Below are positions 1 to 9,578 of a DNA stretch of 64,000 nt, in pieces. Position 1 is the stretch's first letter. Each line of letters starts with the position of its first letter. This stretch comes from Colwellia sp. MB02u-6 (GTDB lineage: Bacteria > Pseudomonadota > Gammaproteobacteria > Enterobacterales > Alteromonadaceae): NCBI RefSeq assembly GCF_014077095.1, contig NZ_JACGVG010000029.1, positions 39,625 through 103,624 of the forward strand, read 5' to 3'. The notes beneath the pieces were generated by a model. It did not search any database. It was not told where the DNA came from and saw nothing but the letters and a program-made list of their open reading frames with translations. The position numbers and the translations under genes were made by a program.

Positions 1-402
1 TAGCGTGTTTTACTGCTCTGATTGCGTTTAAATAAAATCACTTAAAGTTTTGGCAGAAAAAATTTTGTGTAGTGGGAAAATTAATCAACAATATTTGGAC
101 CAAAAGAGCGCGGGTTAGGATAAGTTTCAATCATAGTGGCTGGTGTGGGAAAAGCGTAAAAATAATGATGAAGGTACCACCATCAAATGGATATTAGATC
201 TAGATAGGGCCGTAAAAATGAACGCGTGCGTATGCACATCTCATCCATTGATCATTAATAAGTCGAGGTACTAGTATTTCTACCATACTTTCATAGTGTA
301 ATTAAGTGTAAGTCTTTTGCCCTTCATATTCTTATTTTTTATGGTATTATAAAAAATCAGCTAGTAACATTTATTACTGCTCCCCTAAAGAGGCAACCCA
401 GA
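1..402. other. Intergenic region upstream of the exported cytochrome/propeller protein
   Basis: No convincing coding sequence or RNA gene is visible in either strand. The DNA is AT-rich, with scattered short open frames that do not resemble a known family. The last part holds the ribosome binding site of the downstream gene, an AAGAGG run at about 388-393, ten bases before the ATG at 403. The window edge cuts whatever lies further left. Confidence 0.5.
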
Positions 403-3400
403 ATGTTGATGTATCAAAAATCAAAAAAAATTGTGCTTATCTTTATTGCCTTATTAAATCTATTGCTTTTTTCCTGCTATTCATTCGCAAGTAAAGCCCC
501 TGGCTTAACTAAGACTACTTACTTAGAGCAGGATTTATTTACACAAGTATCTTTCCCCTTAGTCGATAATACCACAGGGCTTTTCCCCCCGGATCATCCA
601 GGTAGAAGGCATTACGGTGTAAATGTAATGACAATGCTTAATGGTTACATGGTAGGGATATTTGCGCCTGATGGTGGTGCTGGTCCAGGGGGGTGGATTG
701 CATTAGATGTTTCCGATATAAAAAATATAACGCGTAAAACGTTAGTTTATGAACCACTAATTAACCCAGACCCTTTAGTTGCTGATGAACGTACCCACGC
801 AACTAATACACGTACCGCTAATTTTCGTGAGTCGCACTCATTCGGACTGAGTGAAGGTAATTTAATTGCTATTCAAACAGGCACTGGAATAGAAATTTGG
901 GATTGGAGTGACATAGATACGCCTATCAGAAGATCAAAGTTAGCTATTTCTGGAGTCAATTTCGGTGATTATAATAACGTATCTTGGCAGTTATTTTGGC
1001 AAGCACCTTATTTATACATTGGTCGTGGGAATTCGGGATTAACTATTGTTGATACGACTCATGTTGATGCGCCTGTTGTTATTGAAACATTTCCTACCAG
1101 TGTTTTAGGTGGTTTTAACGTAGGTCCTATTTTTGCACTCGGAAACGAGATGTATATTTCTAGTATGGAAACGACCTCGGGTTTTTCTATTTTGAACATC
1201 TCAGATCCCGTAAAACCAACGCTAGTTAAAACAGTAAAGTCGATCCCGAGAAATTATTACAGCTCTTGTTGGGATGGCGAAAAGGCTTATTTCGGCTCTC
1301 GTGCGGCATCCGGTGCGTTACATGTTTATGACACTACAGCAGAGGTGCCGACACTGATTAATAGTGCAAACACCGGGTTTGTAAATTTGTACTGTAACTT
1401 ACAAGACGACAAATTGTTTCTGGGTAATCAAGAAAATATTTCGGCATTGGATGTGACTACGGTCGCTGACGGTACAATGATGACGGTAAACGGTGAAGGC
1501 TCCTTAGATGTTCCTAGCGGTAGTGACCACGGTCAGGTATTTCCTTTTGGTAACTTAGTGTGGGTAGGTAATGATCACGGTAATGGTAGTGGTTTTTTGG
1601 CCACTCAAATGGCACCAGACACTTATCCGCCACAATTAGGACGAACTATTCCTGAGGCTGAATCGACTCATCAGTCAATAACCAGTCGTATTGGTTTGGC
1701 TTTATCAGACAGTGTGTTAATGGAAACAGTTAACGCCAGAACTTTTGCCGTGTATTTATCGAGTGGTGATGGTACGCCTCTTGCGGGTACTTACAGTGTT
1801 AATTTAGGTTTTGTGAATTTTAGCCCTGCTGTTGATTTGTTCACTGATGAAATATACACAGTAGAGATTGAGGGGATTGAAGATGTTATGGGTAATGCTA
1901 TGCCAGCCTATACTTACCAGTTCTCTACTGGAAACATTGCTAGTCACGATATATCCATTTCAGCAGACACTGTCTCGATTGGACAGGTCACCAACTTCTC
2001 TGTATCGACGAGTGCTGTATTAGGAGGTCCGATCTCGTACTCATGGGATTACGGTGACGGGCAAAATTCAGACTCTGCTAATAATGGTAATGTTGGCCAT
2101 ATTTACTCAGCATCAGGTCGCTACACTGCTACGCTAACGGTAGTTGAAAATCATCTAAGCACTAAACGTTCTGTTCAAGTCACTGTATATAACCCGCATA
2201 CGCCTACTGCACCAACCACGACCAGCACTATAATAGCTGCAGGCTCTGCAGTGATTGCCGTAAACGAAGATAATAATAGCGTAACAGCCATTAATAATAA
2301 TGGAAGTTTTGCGAAAATTTGGGAAACAGAGGTAGGTACTCGTCCAAGAACATTGGCTGAAGCACCCAATGGGGATATCTGGGTGATTAACCAAGAAAGT
2401 GACAGTATTAGTATTTTAAGCAGCAGCGGCATAGCGAAAGAAACTATCGCGCTAGATCGCGCTAGCCAGCCTTACGGTATTGTTTTTACGCCAGACGGTT
2501 ATTACGCTTTAATTTCCTTACAAGGTAGTGGCGACCTACTTAAACTAAATGCAAGTACCGGCTTAGAGCTTGGGCGTGTACATGTTGGACATTCGGCTCG
2601 CGGTATCGCGGTAGATAGTTTTTCTTCTACAGCCTATACGACGATTTTTATTTCGCCTCAAGACCATGCTTTAGTTGTGCCTGTTAATATTGAAAATATG
2701 ACGGTAAAGTCCCGTATTCGTTTAGACATTGATACGACAACTGTTGATGGACCAGATCGTAGTCGAGGCATTGCAAACTACCTCAACGCCATTACTATTT
2801 CTCCAGACGGAAAACATGCAGTAGTACCCTCTAACAAGGCCAATGTAGCGCGTGGAGTTTACTTAGATAATGATATAAATAAAGGCTTAACCTTTGAAAG
2901 CACAGTGCGGGCTATTGTGTCTGAGCTTGACTTAGACCTATTAACTGAAAACGTCAGTCGCCAACTAGACTTTGATAATCGTGCTCAGCCTAAAGCCATT
3001 GTATACAGTGCATTTGGTGATTATATGTATATAGCGATTGAAGGGCAGAACAGTGTAGAAATTATTGATGTATACGATAACAACCGCGCTGGAGAGCTTG
3101 AAAATACTGGTTTAGCCCCTCGTGGCCTAGTAAAAAGTGGTATTCACTTGTTTGTGCATAATTTCATGTCCCGTTCTATTACGGTTTATAAAGTTGATGA
3201 TTTTGAAGCAAATCAAACCAATCCAATTTTAAAAGCCAACATCAACACGGTAAGCAATGAGGTATTGTCGGCGCGAGTATTGGCCGGTAAGAAAATATTT
3301 TACAATGCCAAAGACCCACGAATGTCAAAAGACGCTTATCTCTCTTGTGCAAGTTGTCATACCGGTGGCGACTCCGATGGTCGTGTATGGGATTTTACTG

Positions 3401-4968
3401 ACCGTGGAGAAGGACTACGTAATACCATTTCTCTTTTGGGGCGCCATGGTACAGGCCTAGGTAATGTACACTGGACTGCAAATTTTGATGAGATTCAAGA
3501 CTTTGAAAATGATATCCGTAATGGCTTCGGTGGTCGCGGTTTTATCAATGATGCTATTTTTCCTAGCGTTTCAAACCCGTTAGGAGCTCCGAAATCTGGC
3601 TTAAGCGAGAGTTTAGATGATTTAGCCTTTTACGTACAAAGTTTGAATCAGTTTTCAGCCAGTCCGATGCGTGAACAAAATGGCGAGTTAACTAGCGCAG
3701 CGAAAGCGGGTGAAGCTCTCTTTACTACCAACGGCTGCGTGGCTTGTCACTCAGGAGAATTTTTTACTGATAACAAGCGCCATGATGTCGGCACGATTCA
3801 GGCATCATCAGGTCAAGGTAACAGTGATTCATTAAGCGGTATTGGTTTTGATACACCGACTTTAATTGGCTTGTTTGAAACCGCTCCTTATTTCCATAAT
3901 GGACAAGCGGTAACCTTGAATGATGTATTGCAAACGGGCACCGAACATACCGTTGACGCTTCTTCAGAGCGAGTGAACTTAGTGGCTTATCTTGAGCAAA
4001 TAGAGTACGCCGGCACCGTGGTGGTTGAGCCACCAGCAGTCAGCGAATACGTATACTTGAGCGATCTAACGGAATTACCAGGGCAAGTTAATGGCTGGGG
4101 TCCGATCGAAAAAGACACAAGTAATGGTGAAGATGATGCCAATGATGGTAATGAAATCAGTATTGGCGGTACCGTGTTCCAAAAAGGCTTAGGGGTTCAT
4201 GCTTATTCAGAGATAGCGTATGACATTTCAGATTTTGCCTACACCCATTTTAGCGCCATTGTCGGTTTGGATGATGAAAACAGCGCTGGCGAACTTGCGT
4301 TTGAAGTGATGGTAGATGGTATAAGTCAATTCAGCAGTGGTAACATGACCAATGCAGATGGCGGAATATATGTGAACATCAGTGTAGAAGGCGCTAATGA
4401 AATACGCTTAATCGTCACCGATGGTGGCAATGGTATAGGCTCTGATCACGCTGATTGGGCGGATGCGAAATTGCTACTACCAAATGAAGAGGTAAGTAAC
4501 ACTGTCCCCAGTGTAGATATCAGCGCGAGTGCCATCATTGCCGATGAAGGAATCAGTATTACATTTATTGGTACTTCTACAGATGCTGAAGATGGAGATC
4601 TCAGCTCATTGATTGAATGGAGTAGTGATTTAGACGGTAGCATTGCTACAGGTAGTGAAATATCAGTGAGTAACTTAACCTTAGGTACTCACACGATTAG
4701 CGCTGTTGTGACCGACCAAGATGGCCTCAGTAATAGTGCGTCAGTAGTAGTAACCATTGAAGCGTTGCAGCCACCGACTCAAGGCAATTCAGATAGTGGT
4801 GACTCGAAGAAAGCTAGCGGCGGTTCAATAAGTTCATTGTATGTTGTCATGGTTTTTTTAATGCTTGGTTTAAGGCGTAGAAAATACTTTAATGATCTCT
4901 CAAATTGGAAAGATTTATTGATTATCATTTGTTTTTTCAATAGAAAAATAATTAGATATAACGAATAG
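403..4968 (+). CDS. Exported multidomain protein: beta-propellers, PKD, di-haem cytochrome, NPCBM, GlyGly-CTERM-like tail
   Basis: A 1521-residue protein with an N-terminal signal peptide (hydrophobic core about residues 10-28). Visible domains in order: LVIVD-like propeller repeats (about 60-400), a bacterial Ig/PKD stretch with the WDYGDG signature (about 520-600), a YVTN-type propeller (about 610-940), and a MauG/cytochrome-peroxidase-like part with two haem c motifs, CASCH at 982-986 and CVACH at 1112-1116, plus the TAPYFHNG stretch of that family. An NPCBM-like carbohydrate-associated domain (about 1230-1365) and a second Ig/PKD-like repeat follow. Near the end an SGGS motif, a membrane helix and an RRRK cluster match a GlyGly-CTERM sorting signal, but 25 more residues follow it. 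Role inferred: a surface or periplasmic redox protein, substrate unknown. The start is supported by AAGAGG ten bases upstream. Confidence 0.8.
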   Translation: MLMYQKSKKIVLIFIALLNLLLFSCYSFASKAPGLTKTTYLEQDLFTQVSFPLVDNTTGLFPPDHPGRRHYGVNVMTMLNGYMVGIFAPDGGAGPGGWIALDVSDIKNITRKTLVYEPLINPDPLVADERTHATNTRTANFRESHSFGLSEGNLIAIQTGTGIEIWDWSDIDTPIRRSKLAISGVNFGDYNNVSWQLFWQAPYLYIGRGNSGLTIVDTTHVDAPVVIETFPTSVLGGFNVGPIFALGNEMYISSMETTSGFSILNISDPVKPTLVKTVKSIPRNYYSSCWDGEKAYFGSRAASGALHVYDTTAEVPTLINSANTGFVNLYCNLQDDKLFLGNQENISALDVTTVADGTMMTVNGEGSLDVPSGSDHGQVFPFGNLVWVGNDHGNGSGFLATQMAPDTYPPQLGRTIPEAESTHQSITSRIGLALSDSVLMETVNARTFAVYLSSGDGTPLAGTYSVNLGFVNFSPAVDLFTDEIYTVEIEGIEDVMGNAMPAYTYQFSTGNIASHDISISADTVSIGQVTNFSVSTSAVLGGPISYSWDYGDGQNSDSANNGNVGHIYSASGRYTATLTVVENHLSTKRSVQVTVYNPHTPTAPTTTSTIIAAGSAVIAVNEDNNSVTAINNNGSFAKIWETEVGTRPRTLAEAPNGDIWVINQESDSISILSSSGIAKETIALDRASQPYGIVFTPDGYYALISLQGSGDLLKLNASTGLELGRVHVGHSARGIAVDSFSSTAYTTIFISPQDHALVVPVNIENMTVKSRIRLDIDTTTVDGPDRSRGIANYLNAITISPDGKHAVVPSNKANVARGVYLDNDINKGLTFESTVRAIVSELDLDLLTENVSRQLDFDNRAQPKAIVYSAFGDYMYIAIEGQNSVEIIDVYDNNRAGELENTGLAPRGLVKSGIHLFVHNFMSRSITVYKVDDFEANQTNPILKANINTVSNEVLSARVLAGKKIFYNAKDPRMSKDAYLSCASCHTGGDSDGRVWDFTDRGEGLRNTISLLGRHGTGLGNVHWTANFDEIQDFENDIRNGFGGRGFINDAIFPSVSNPLGAPKSGLSESLDDLAFYVQSLNQFSASPMREQNGELTSAAKAGEALFTTNGCVACHSGEFFTDNKRHDVGTIQASSGQGNSDSLSGIGFDTPTLIGLFETAPYFHNGQAVTLNDVLQTGTEHTVDASSERVNLVAYLEQIEYAGTVVVEPPAVSEYVYLSDLTELPGQVNGWGPIEKDTSNGEDDANDGNEISIGGTVFQKGLGVHAYSEIAYDISDFAYTHFSAIVGLDDENSAGELAFEVMVDGISQFSSGNMTNADGGIYVNISVEGANEIRLIVTDGGNGIGSDHADWADAKLLLPNEEVSNTVPSVDISASAIIADEGISITFIGTSTDAEDGDLSSLIEWSSDLDGSIATGSEISVSNLTLGTHTISAVVTDQDGLSNSASVVVTIEALQPPTQGNSDSGDSKKASGGSISSLYVVMVFLMLGLRRRKYFNDLSNWKDLLIIICFFNRKIIRYNE

Positions 4969-4980
4969 ACAACAAAATTA

Positions 4981-5032
4981 TAGAATCCATCGTTCATCTG
5001 GATAGTTATAGACATGTGATCGGTGGATTCTA
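4981..5032. terminator. Inverted repeat downstream of the exported cytochrome gene
   Basis: Two 12-base arms, 4981-4992 and 5021-5032, are complementary apart from one T-G wobble, with a 28-base loop. It sits 13 bases after the stop codon. It could end transcription or stabilise the mRNA end, but no long T run follows, so it is not a canonical intrinsic terminator. Confidence 0.35.
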
Positions 5033-5085
5033 GTAATAACGACGAATATGGGATCCTCACCTTTTAATAAAATATCAGCTGTTGA

Positions 5086-5271
5086 CCGCTAGCTTTAGCA
5101 ATGCTTATTAATGATCTAGGCTTTACTGGCCATAAACGGCATATCTACAGTCAATATTTTCAGGATAAACCTCTGAACGACTTATTTCAGCAGGGATCAA
5201 GCCTGAGTATATCAAGGATGACGTGTTAGAACACTGTCTTGATACGCTTCATAAAAATGGCATAGAAGATT
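5086..5271 (+). pseudogene. IS1634-like transposase remnant, frameshifted
   Basis: Reading from 5086 gives an N-terminal stretch typical of IS1634-type (DUF4277) transposases: LALAMLINDLGF, then YFQDKPLNDLFQQG. After a one-base loss near 5193 the match continues in another frame as IKPEYIKDDVLEHCLDTLHK. The order of these motifs is that of the family N-terminus. Nothing of the catalytic part is left, so this is a dead fragment. The family assignment is from remembered motif patterns, not a search. Confidence 0.6.
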
Positions 5272-5344
5272 GAGATTCACTCTTTAGTTTATCAGCTTTT
5301 AAGCTAAAAAGACGCGTGAAATGCTGTTGTGCCTTGGCATACAT

Positions 5345-5495
5345 GCTTTGAAATCTCCATTTTTAACCATCAATTTTTACATATCTCAAGTAGTCAATAA
5401 CTTGCCATTTTTCTGCAGCAGATAGCACAGCACTAATGGTTAACAAAATAATATCGAGTAGGTTATATTTTTAAAACGTTCAAGGTGAGGGTGCT
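5345..5495 (-). pseudogene. Possible ISAs1/H-repeat-type transposase remnant
   Basis: On the minus strand one frame reads HPHLERFKNITYS. After a shift of frame near 5456 it continues DIILLTISAVLSAAEKWQ and VIDYLRYVKIDG, then a stop. This resembles the N-terminal part of ISAs1-family (H-repeat associated) transposases, where a DPR..R.H motif is followed by DIL-hydrophobic-SGAEGWE. It is short, frameshifted and lacks the rest of the gene. The assignment is tentative. Confidence 0.4.
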
Positions 5496-5866
5496 GTAAT
5501 TTAATTAACGTGTTTAAAAAAAGTAAAGGTTATTTGTGTTTAAAGGTCAATATGATGACTTGATCTGTTCAGTGCCTACTCCAATCATTACAATTTGTAA
5601 TTATCTTGTCGCTAATTGAACCAAAGATGATAAATCTTTTTTTAGGATGTGTCTTGTGTTTCATACGCTTTCATTTATGAGTGTCAGTTATAATATTAGT
5701 TGGTGTTACAATAACCTGTTAAGTCCATGTTTTCCGGTCAAATAAACCTTTTTATTATGTTTTTAGTTTTTTTATATATATTTATTTCTGTATTTTTATA
5801 TTTAAAAGTAAGATAGTGAAAATAAAAGAAAGATAATTGATTGAGTTTTTCCTTTCATTTGTTATT

Positions 5867-5896
5867 ATCTATATAAATATGCGTATTTATATAGAT
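5867..5896. promoter_or_regulatory. 30-base AT-rich palindrome upstream of beta-galactosidase
   Basis: Arms of 13 bases (5867-5879 and 5884-5896) are perfectly complementary around a four-base centre (TGCG). It lies about 210 bases before the beta-galactosidase start and eight bases before a second palindrome. The spacing and symmetry suggest a dimeric regulator's operator. No regulator gene is adjacent, so the protein is unknown. Confidence 0.4.
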
Positions 5897-5903
5897 TTTA
5901 TTT

Positions 5904-5925
5904 GATAGATTAAATTTAATCTATC
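5904..5925. promoter_or_regulatory. 22-base perfect palindrome upstream of beta-galactosidase
   Basis: The 22 bases from 5904 to 5925 are an exact palindrome with 11-base arms and no spacer. Together with the 30-base palindrome just upstream it forms a paired symmetric site in the beta-galactosidase leader. It could be an operator or part of a decayed mobile element end. Confidence 0.4.
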
Positions 5926-5932
5926 AACCTGT

Positions 5933-6074
5933 GACCATTCAAAATGCAGAAACTTGAAGATGAGTAAAATTTCAGGTGCAAGGCACTTGAGTGAGTGATG
6001 GCTGTCTATCACGATTGAGAGCAACGCCGCAGGTGAGTTTTTTTGACCATTAAAAACCTGCATCTTGAATGATC
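5933..6074. repeat. MITE-like element with 17-base terminal inverted repeats
   Basis: The ends 5933-5949 and 6058-6074 are inverted repeats that agree at 15 of 17 positions. The roughly 142-base interior has no open frame. Size and structure fit a miniature inverted-repeat element, or a REP-like repeat. It lies 30 bases upstream of the beta-galactosidase start and so forms part of its leader. No second copy is evident in this window. Confidence 0.5.
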
Positions 6075-6104
6075 ATGGGTGTATAACCACAATATAGGAA
6101 TAAC

Positions 6105-9100
6105 ATGAATAAAAGTATTTTAGCTGGCTTATTATGTAGCCTTTCACTGAGTGCTTGTGCTGACAGTACTCGGGAGCCCACTCAATCATTATCAAAAGAT
6201 CTTAGTTATTATATATCTAATGAGAAAATGATTGGTGAGAACAAAGAAGCCCCACGTGCAAGTTTTACTTCTTTTACCACTGTCGACAATGCCATTCTAA
6301 ATAATCCGAATAAAGCCAAATATTACCAGTTACTTGACGGACAGTGGAAATTCAATTGGGTACATTCTCCAGCTGAAAGGCCTTTAGATTTTTTCAATCC
6401 AAGTAAAGATATCAGCGACTGGGACAACATTAAAGTGCCCAGTAATTGGGAAGTTGAAGGTTATGGTGTACCTATTTATGTGAATCATCAATATGCATTT
6501 GCTGACAAAGCCTTTCCTGTAAGTGATGAAATGGAATTTATCGATGGTTTCTACCCTAAAAATCCCGGTATAGTGCCTATGGAAAACAATCCGGTTGGTT
6601 CATATCGCCGAGATTTCACCTTAGGTGAAGCTTGGTTAGACAAAGAAATATTTCTGCAAATTGGTGGCATGAAGGCCGGCGGTTTTGTCTGGTTAAATGG
6701 AGAATATATCGGTTATTCTCAGGGGAGTAAAACGCCAGCAGAATTCAATTTAAGCAAACATGCCAAAAGTGGTAAAAACACTTTGGCGGTACAAATTTTC
6801 CGTTGGACAGATGGCTCTTATTTAGAAGACCAGGACTTTTGGGACATTAGTGGTTTTGAGCGCAGTGTTTATGTTTACGCACAACCTAAAGTACGTATTC
6901 AAGATTTTCAGGTGACATCAATTTTAGATGGCGCGTATAAAGATGGTGAATTTGCGTTAACCTTAGATCTTCAAAATCATTTGGCGAGTCATGCTAAAGT
7001 CAAAGTAAGCTATCAACTTCTCGATAATAATCATCAGATTGTTTTACAAGAAAGTGAAAATATCAATGCAAAACAAGGAAATACAAGCCTAGACTTTAGC
7101 GGTAGCATTGAAAATGTTCGTCAATGGAACGCAGAGCACCCTGAATTATATACTTTAGTGTTAGCTGTTGAAGATAAAAATGGCAAAATCCTAGAAGCCA
7201 CATCGAGTAAAATTGGCTTTAGAAGTGTTGAAATTAAAAATGGCTTATTACTCGTTAATGGTCGTGCTATTAAATTAAAAGGCGTTAATACTCAGGAGCA
7301 TAATCCGGAAACAGGCCATGTTATTTCTCGAGAGCTCATTGAACAAGATATTCGCTTATGGAAGCAAAATAATATTAATGCCGCTCGATTGAGTCATTAT
7401 CCACAACCAGATATGTTTTATGAATTATGCGACCAATACGGTATTTATGTGGTTGATGAAGCGAATATTGAGTCCCATGGTATGTACTATGGCGAACACT
7501 CATTAGCTAAAAAACCTAGCTGGAAAGCTGCTCATTTAGATCGCATGATCAGCATGGTAGAGCGTGATAAAAACCATCCTTCCGTAATCATCTGGTCATT
7601 AGGTAATGAGGCGGGTAATGGGGTTAATTTTTATGATGGTTATAAGGCCATTAAAGCGGCTGATAAAACTAAACGCCCTGTACAATATGAGCGTCCATAT
7701 AAAGATAGTGATCCTCGATATCATGATATGGATGTTAATACCGATATTATTGCCCCCCAATACCCTTCTGTTGCCAACTTTGAAGATGTAGGTAATACAA
7801 AAACGAATAAGCCCTTCATTCCAAGTGAGTATGCACATGCTATGGGTAATAGCTCAGGCAACTTCCAAGATTATTGGGATGTGATTGAGCAACATGACAA
7901 TTTGCAAGGTGGTTTTATTTGGGACTGGGTTGATCAATCTATTTGGAAAACCAATGAAAAGGGTGAGCGTTTCTATGCGTTTGGAGGGGATTATGGTACT
8001 AAAATGCCAACCGACAATACCTTTTTAAATAATGGTATTGTCTTTCCTGACAGAACGCCACAACCCGCGTTATTTGAAGTAAAAAAAGCCCATGAATTTA
8101 TCAATTTTAAAGACAGAGGCATCACTCAAGCGAATGAACAAAGAATACTGATTGAAAATTTATATGAATTTACTGATCTTAATGATTTTAATTTTACGGT
8201 TGAAATTAAAACTGACGGTAAAGTGATACAAAGCCAAGTTTTTGATCAAGTCAGTATAGAACCACAAACAGGCCAACTCATCCGCGTTGATCTTAACGGT
8301 ATTAAACTTCAAGAAAACACTGAATATTTCATGCTTATTTCTGCCACGCTAAAGCAAGCTTGGGGTCTTTTACCTAAAGGATATGAATTAGCTCATGAGC
8401 AAATTAAGCTAGCTTCATTAAGTAAGGTAAGCAAAACCAGTATTGAACAAGGCTCAAATTTAACGGTTCACAATAGCAAACAGCGAGTGACCATTAAAAA
8501 TGAAAATATGAGTGTGACCTTTAATAGTCAAACGGGCTTAATGCTTGACTATCAATATCAGGGTCAAGCATTAATCAAGACCGGACAAGGGCCAAGTATT
8601 AATTTTTGGCGAGCTCCTACAGATAATGATTTCGGCGCTCAAATGCACAAGCGTAATTTAGTATGGAAAGAAGCCACGTTAAATGCCGAATTAGTAACAT
8701 TCAGTCATAAAAAACTTTCTGAAAACCAGTACTTAGTCAGTACTGAATTTCATCTGCCTAGTGTTGAGAGTAAGTTGAAAACCAGTTATACCATTTCAGG
8801 CAATGGCATGATCAAGATAGCAAATCAGCTTGGAGCAAGTCATTCTAAAGCAGATATGCCACGTTTTGGTATGCGTATGCAAATGCCAAAACAGTTTTCA
8901 CAATTAACTTATTTTGGTCGTGGCCCATGGGAAAACTATGTTGATAGAAAAGCATCGGCCTTTATCGATCTTTATCAGTCAAGTGTCAGCGAACAGTATG
9001 TGCCATATATCCGCCCACAGGAAAATGGCTACAAAACAGGTACTCGCTGGTTGGCATTAATTGATGACAAGAAAAATGGCTTATTGATCGTTAGCCAACA

Positions 9101-9461
9101 AGATAAACCTTTAAGCTTTAGTGCCTTGCATATGCCTAATGAAGATTTTGATGTTACGAATGGCATTACTGGCTATCAGCATGTAGGGACAAAAAATCCA
9201 CATTATAGGGAAGATGGCAAGTTAGTTGCTAACTATGGTAAGCATACCACAGATATTAAGGAACAAGATCTGGTACAACTGAATATTGATTATGGGCAAC
9301 GTGGTGTGGCCGGTGATAATAGCTGGGGGGCCAAAGCCATGGCTGAATATCAAATTAATGCTAATAACCCTCTGAGCTATCGATTTACCTTGGTGCCTTT
9401 TATTAACCATAATATTGATGCACTTATTGAGTTAAGCAAGGACGTTAAATTTAAAAAATAA
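6105..9461 (+). CDS. lacZ: Beta-galactosidase, GH2, predicted lipoprotein
   Basis: Glycoside hydrolase family 2 enzyme that hydrolyses beta-galactosides. At 1118 residues it is longer than E. coli LacZ (1024). It begins with a lipoprotein signal whose lipobox is LSAC (Cys 18), so it should be anchored outside the cytoplasm. Domains in order: sugar-binding jelly roll, Ig-like domain, TIM barrel and the small-chain beta-sandwich domain. The acid/base glutamate is E502 in GNEAGNG and the nucleophile is E575 in SEYAHAMGNS. A short AGGAA-type ribosome site precedes the ATG. It is the first gene of the galactose locus, followed by galT after a hairpin. Released galactose would enter through the Na+ symporter encoded downstream. 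The lipoprotein anchor is unusual next to the cytosolic E. coli enzyme. Confidence 0.92.
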   Translation: MNKSILAGLLCSLSLSACADSTREPTQSLSKDLSYYISNEKMIGENKEAPRASFTSFTTVDNAILNNPNKAKYYQLLDGQWKFNWVHSPAERPLDFFNPSKDISDWDNIKVPSNWEVEGYGVPIYVNHQYAFADKAFPVSDEMEFIDGFYPKNPGIVPMENNPVGSYRRDFTLGEAWLDKEIFLQIGGMKAGGFVWLNGEYIGYSQGSKTPAEFNLSKHAKSGKNTLAVQIFRWTDGSYLEDQDFWDISGFERSVYVYAQPKVRIQDFQVTSILDGAYKDGEFALTLDLQNHLASHAKVKVSYQLLDNNHQIVLQESENINAKQGNTSLDFSGSIENVRQWNAEHPELYTLVLAVEDKNGKILEATSSKIGFRSVEIKNGLLLVNGRAIKLKGVNTQEHNPETGHVISRELIEQDIRLWKQNNINAARLSHYPQPDMFYELCDQYGIYVVDEANIESHGMYYGEHSLAKKPSWKAAHLDRMISMVERDKNHPSVIIWSLGNEAGNGVNFYDGYKAIKAADKTKRPVQYERPYKDSDPRYHDMDVNTDIIAPQYPSVANFEDVGNTKTNKPFIPSEYAHAMGNSSGNFQDYWDVIEQHDNLQGGFIWDWVDQSIWKTNEKGERFYAFGGDYGTKMPTDNTFLNNGIVFPDRTPQPALFEVKKAHEFINFKDRGITQANEQRILIENLYEFTDLNDFNFTVEIKTDGKVIQSQVFDQVSIEPQTGQLIRVDLNGIKLQENTEYFMLISATLKQAWGLLPKGYELAHEQIKLASLSKVSKTSIEQGSNLTVHNSKQRVTIKNENMSVTFNSQTGLMLDYQYQGQALIKTGQGPSINFWRAPTDNDFGAQMHKRNLVWKEATLNAELVTFSHKKLSENQYLVSTEFHLPSVESKLKTSYTISGNGMIKIANQLGASHSKADMPRFGMRMQMPKQFSQLTYFGRGPWENYVDRKASAFIDLYQSSVSEQYVPYIRPQENGYKTGTRWLALIDDKKNGLLIVSQQDKPLSFSALHMPNEDFDVTNGITGYQHVGTKNPHYREDGKLVANYGKHTTDIKEQDLVQLNIDYGQRGVAGDNSWGAKAMAEYQINANNPLSYRFTLVPFINHNIDALIELSKDVKFKK

Positions 9462-9508
9462 TCCAGTTACATTTTGTCAGTTAGCTAGTCGAATATTCTT
9501 CTAGTTAA

Positions 9509-9555
9509 TGGGAGGTAGGCATAACTATTTGCCTACCTCACTCCCTCCCATTTTT
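9509..9555 (+). terminator. Hairpin between beta-galactosidase and galT
   Basis: A perfect 10-base stem (9512-9521 with 9530-9539) is followed by a further complementary TGGGAG/CTCCCA pair (9509-9514 with 9545-9550) and then five T residues. It probably ends or attenuates lacZ transcription before galT. The two overlapping pairings could give alternative structures. Confidence 0.6.
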
Positions 9556-9578
9556 CAATAATTGTGACTTATAATATT

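Noticed and set aside
2155..2432. Two overlapping antisense frames inside the exported cytochrome gene
   Set aside because: They lie wholly in the shadow of the long domain-rich gene, have no ribosome sites and show no family motifs.
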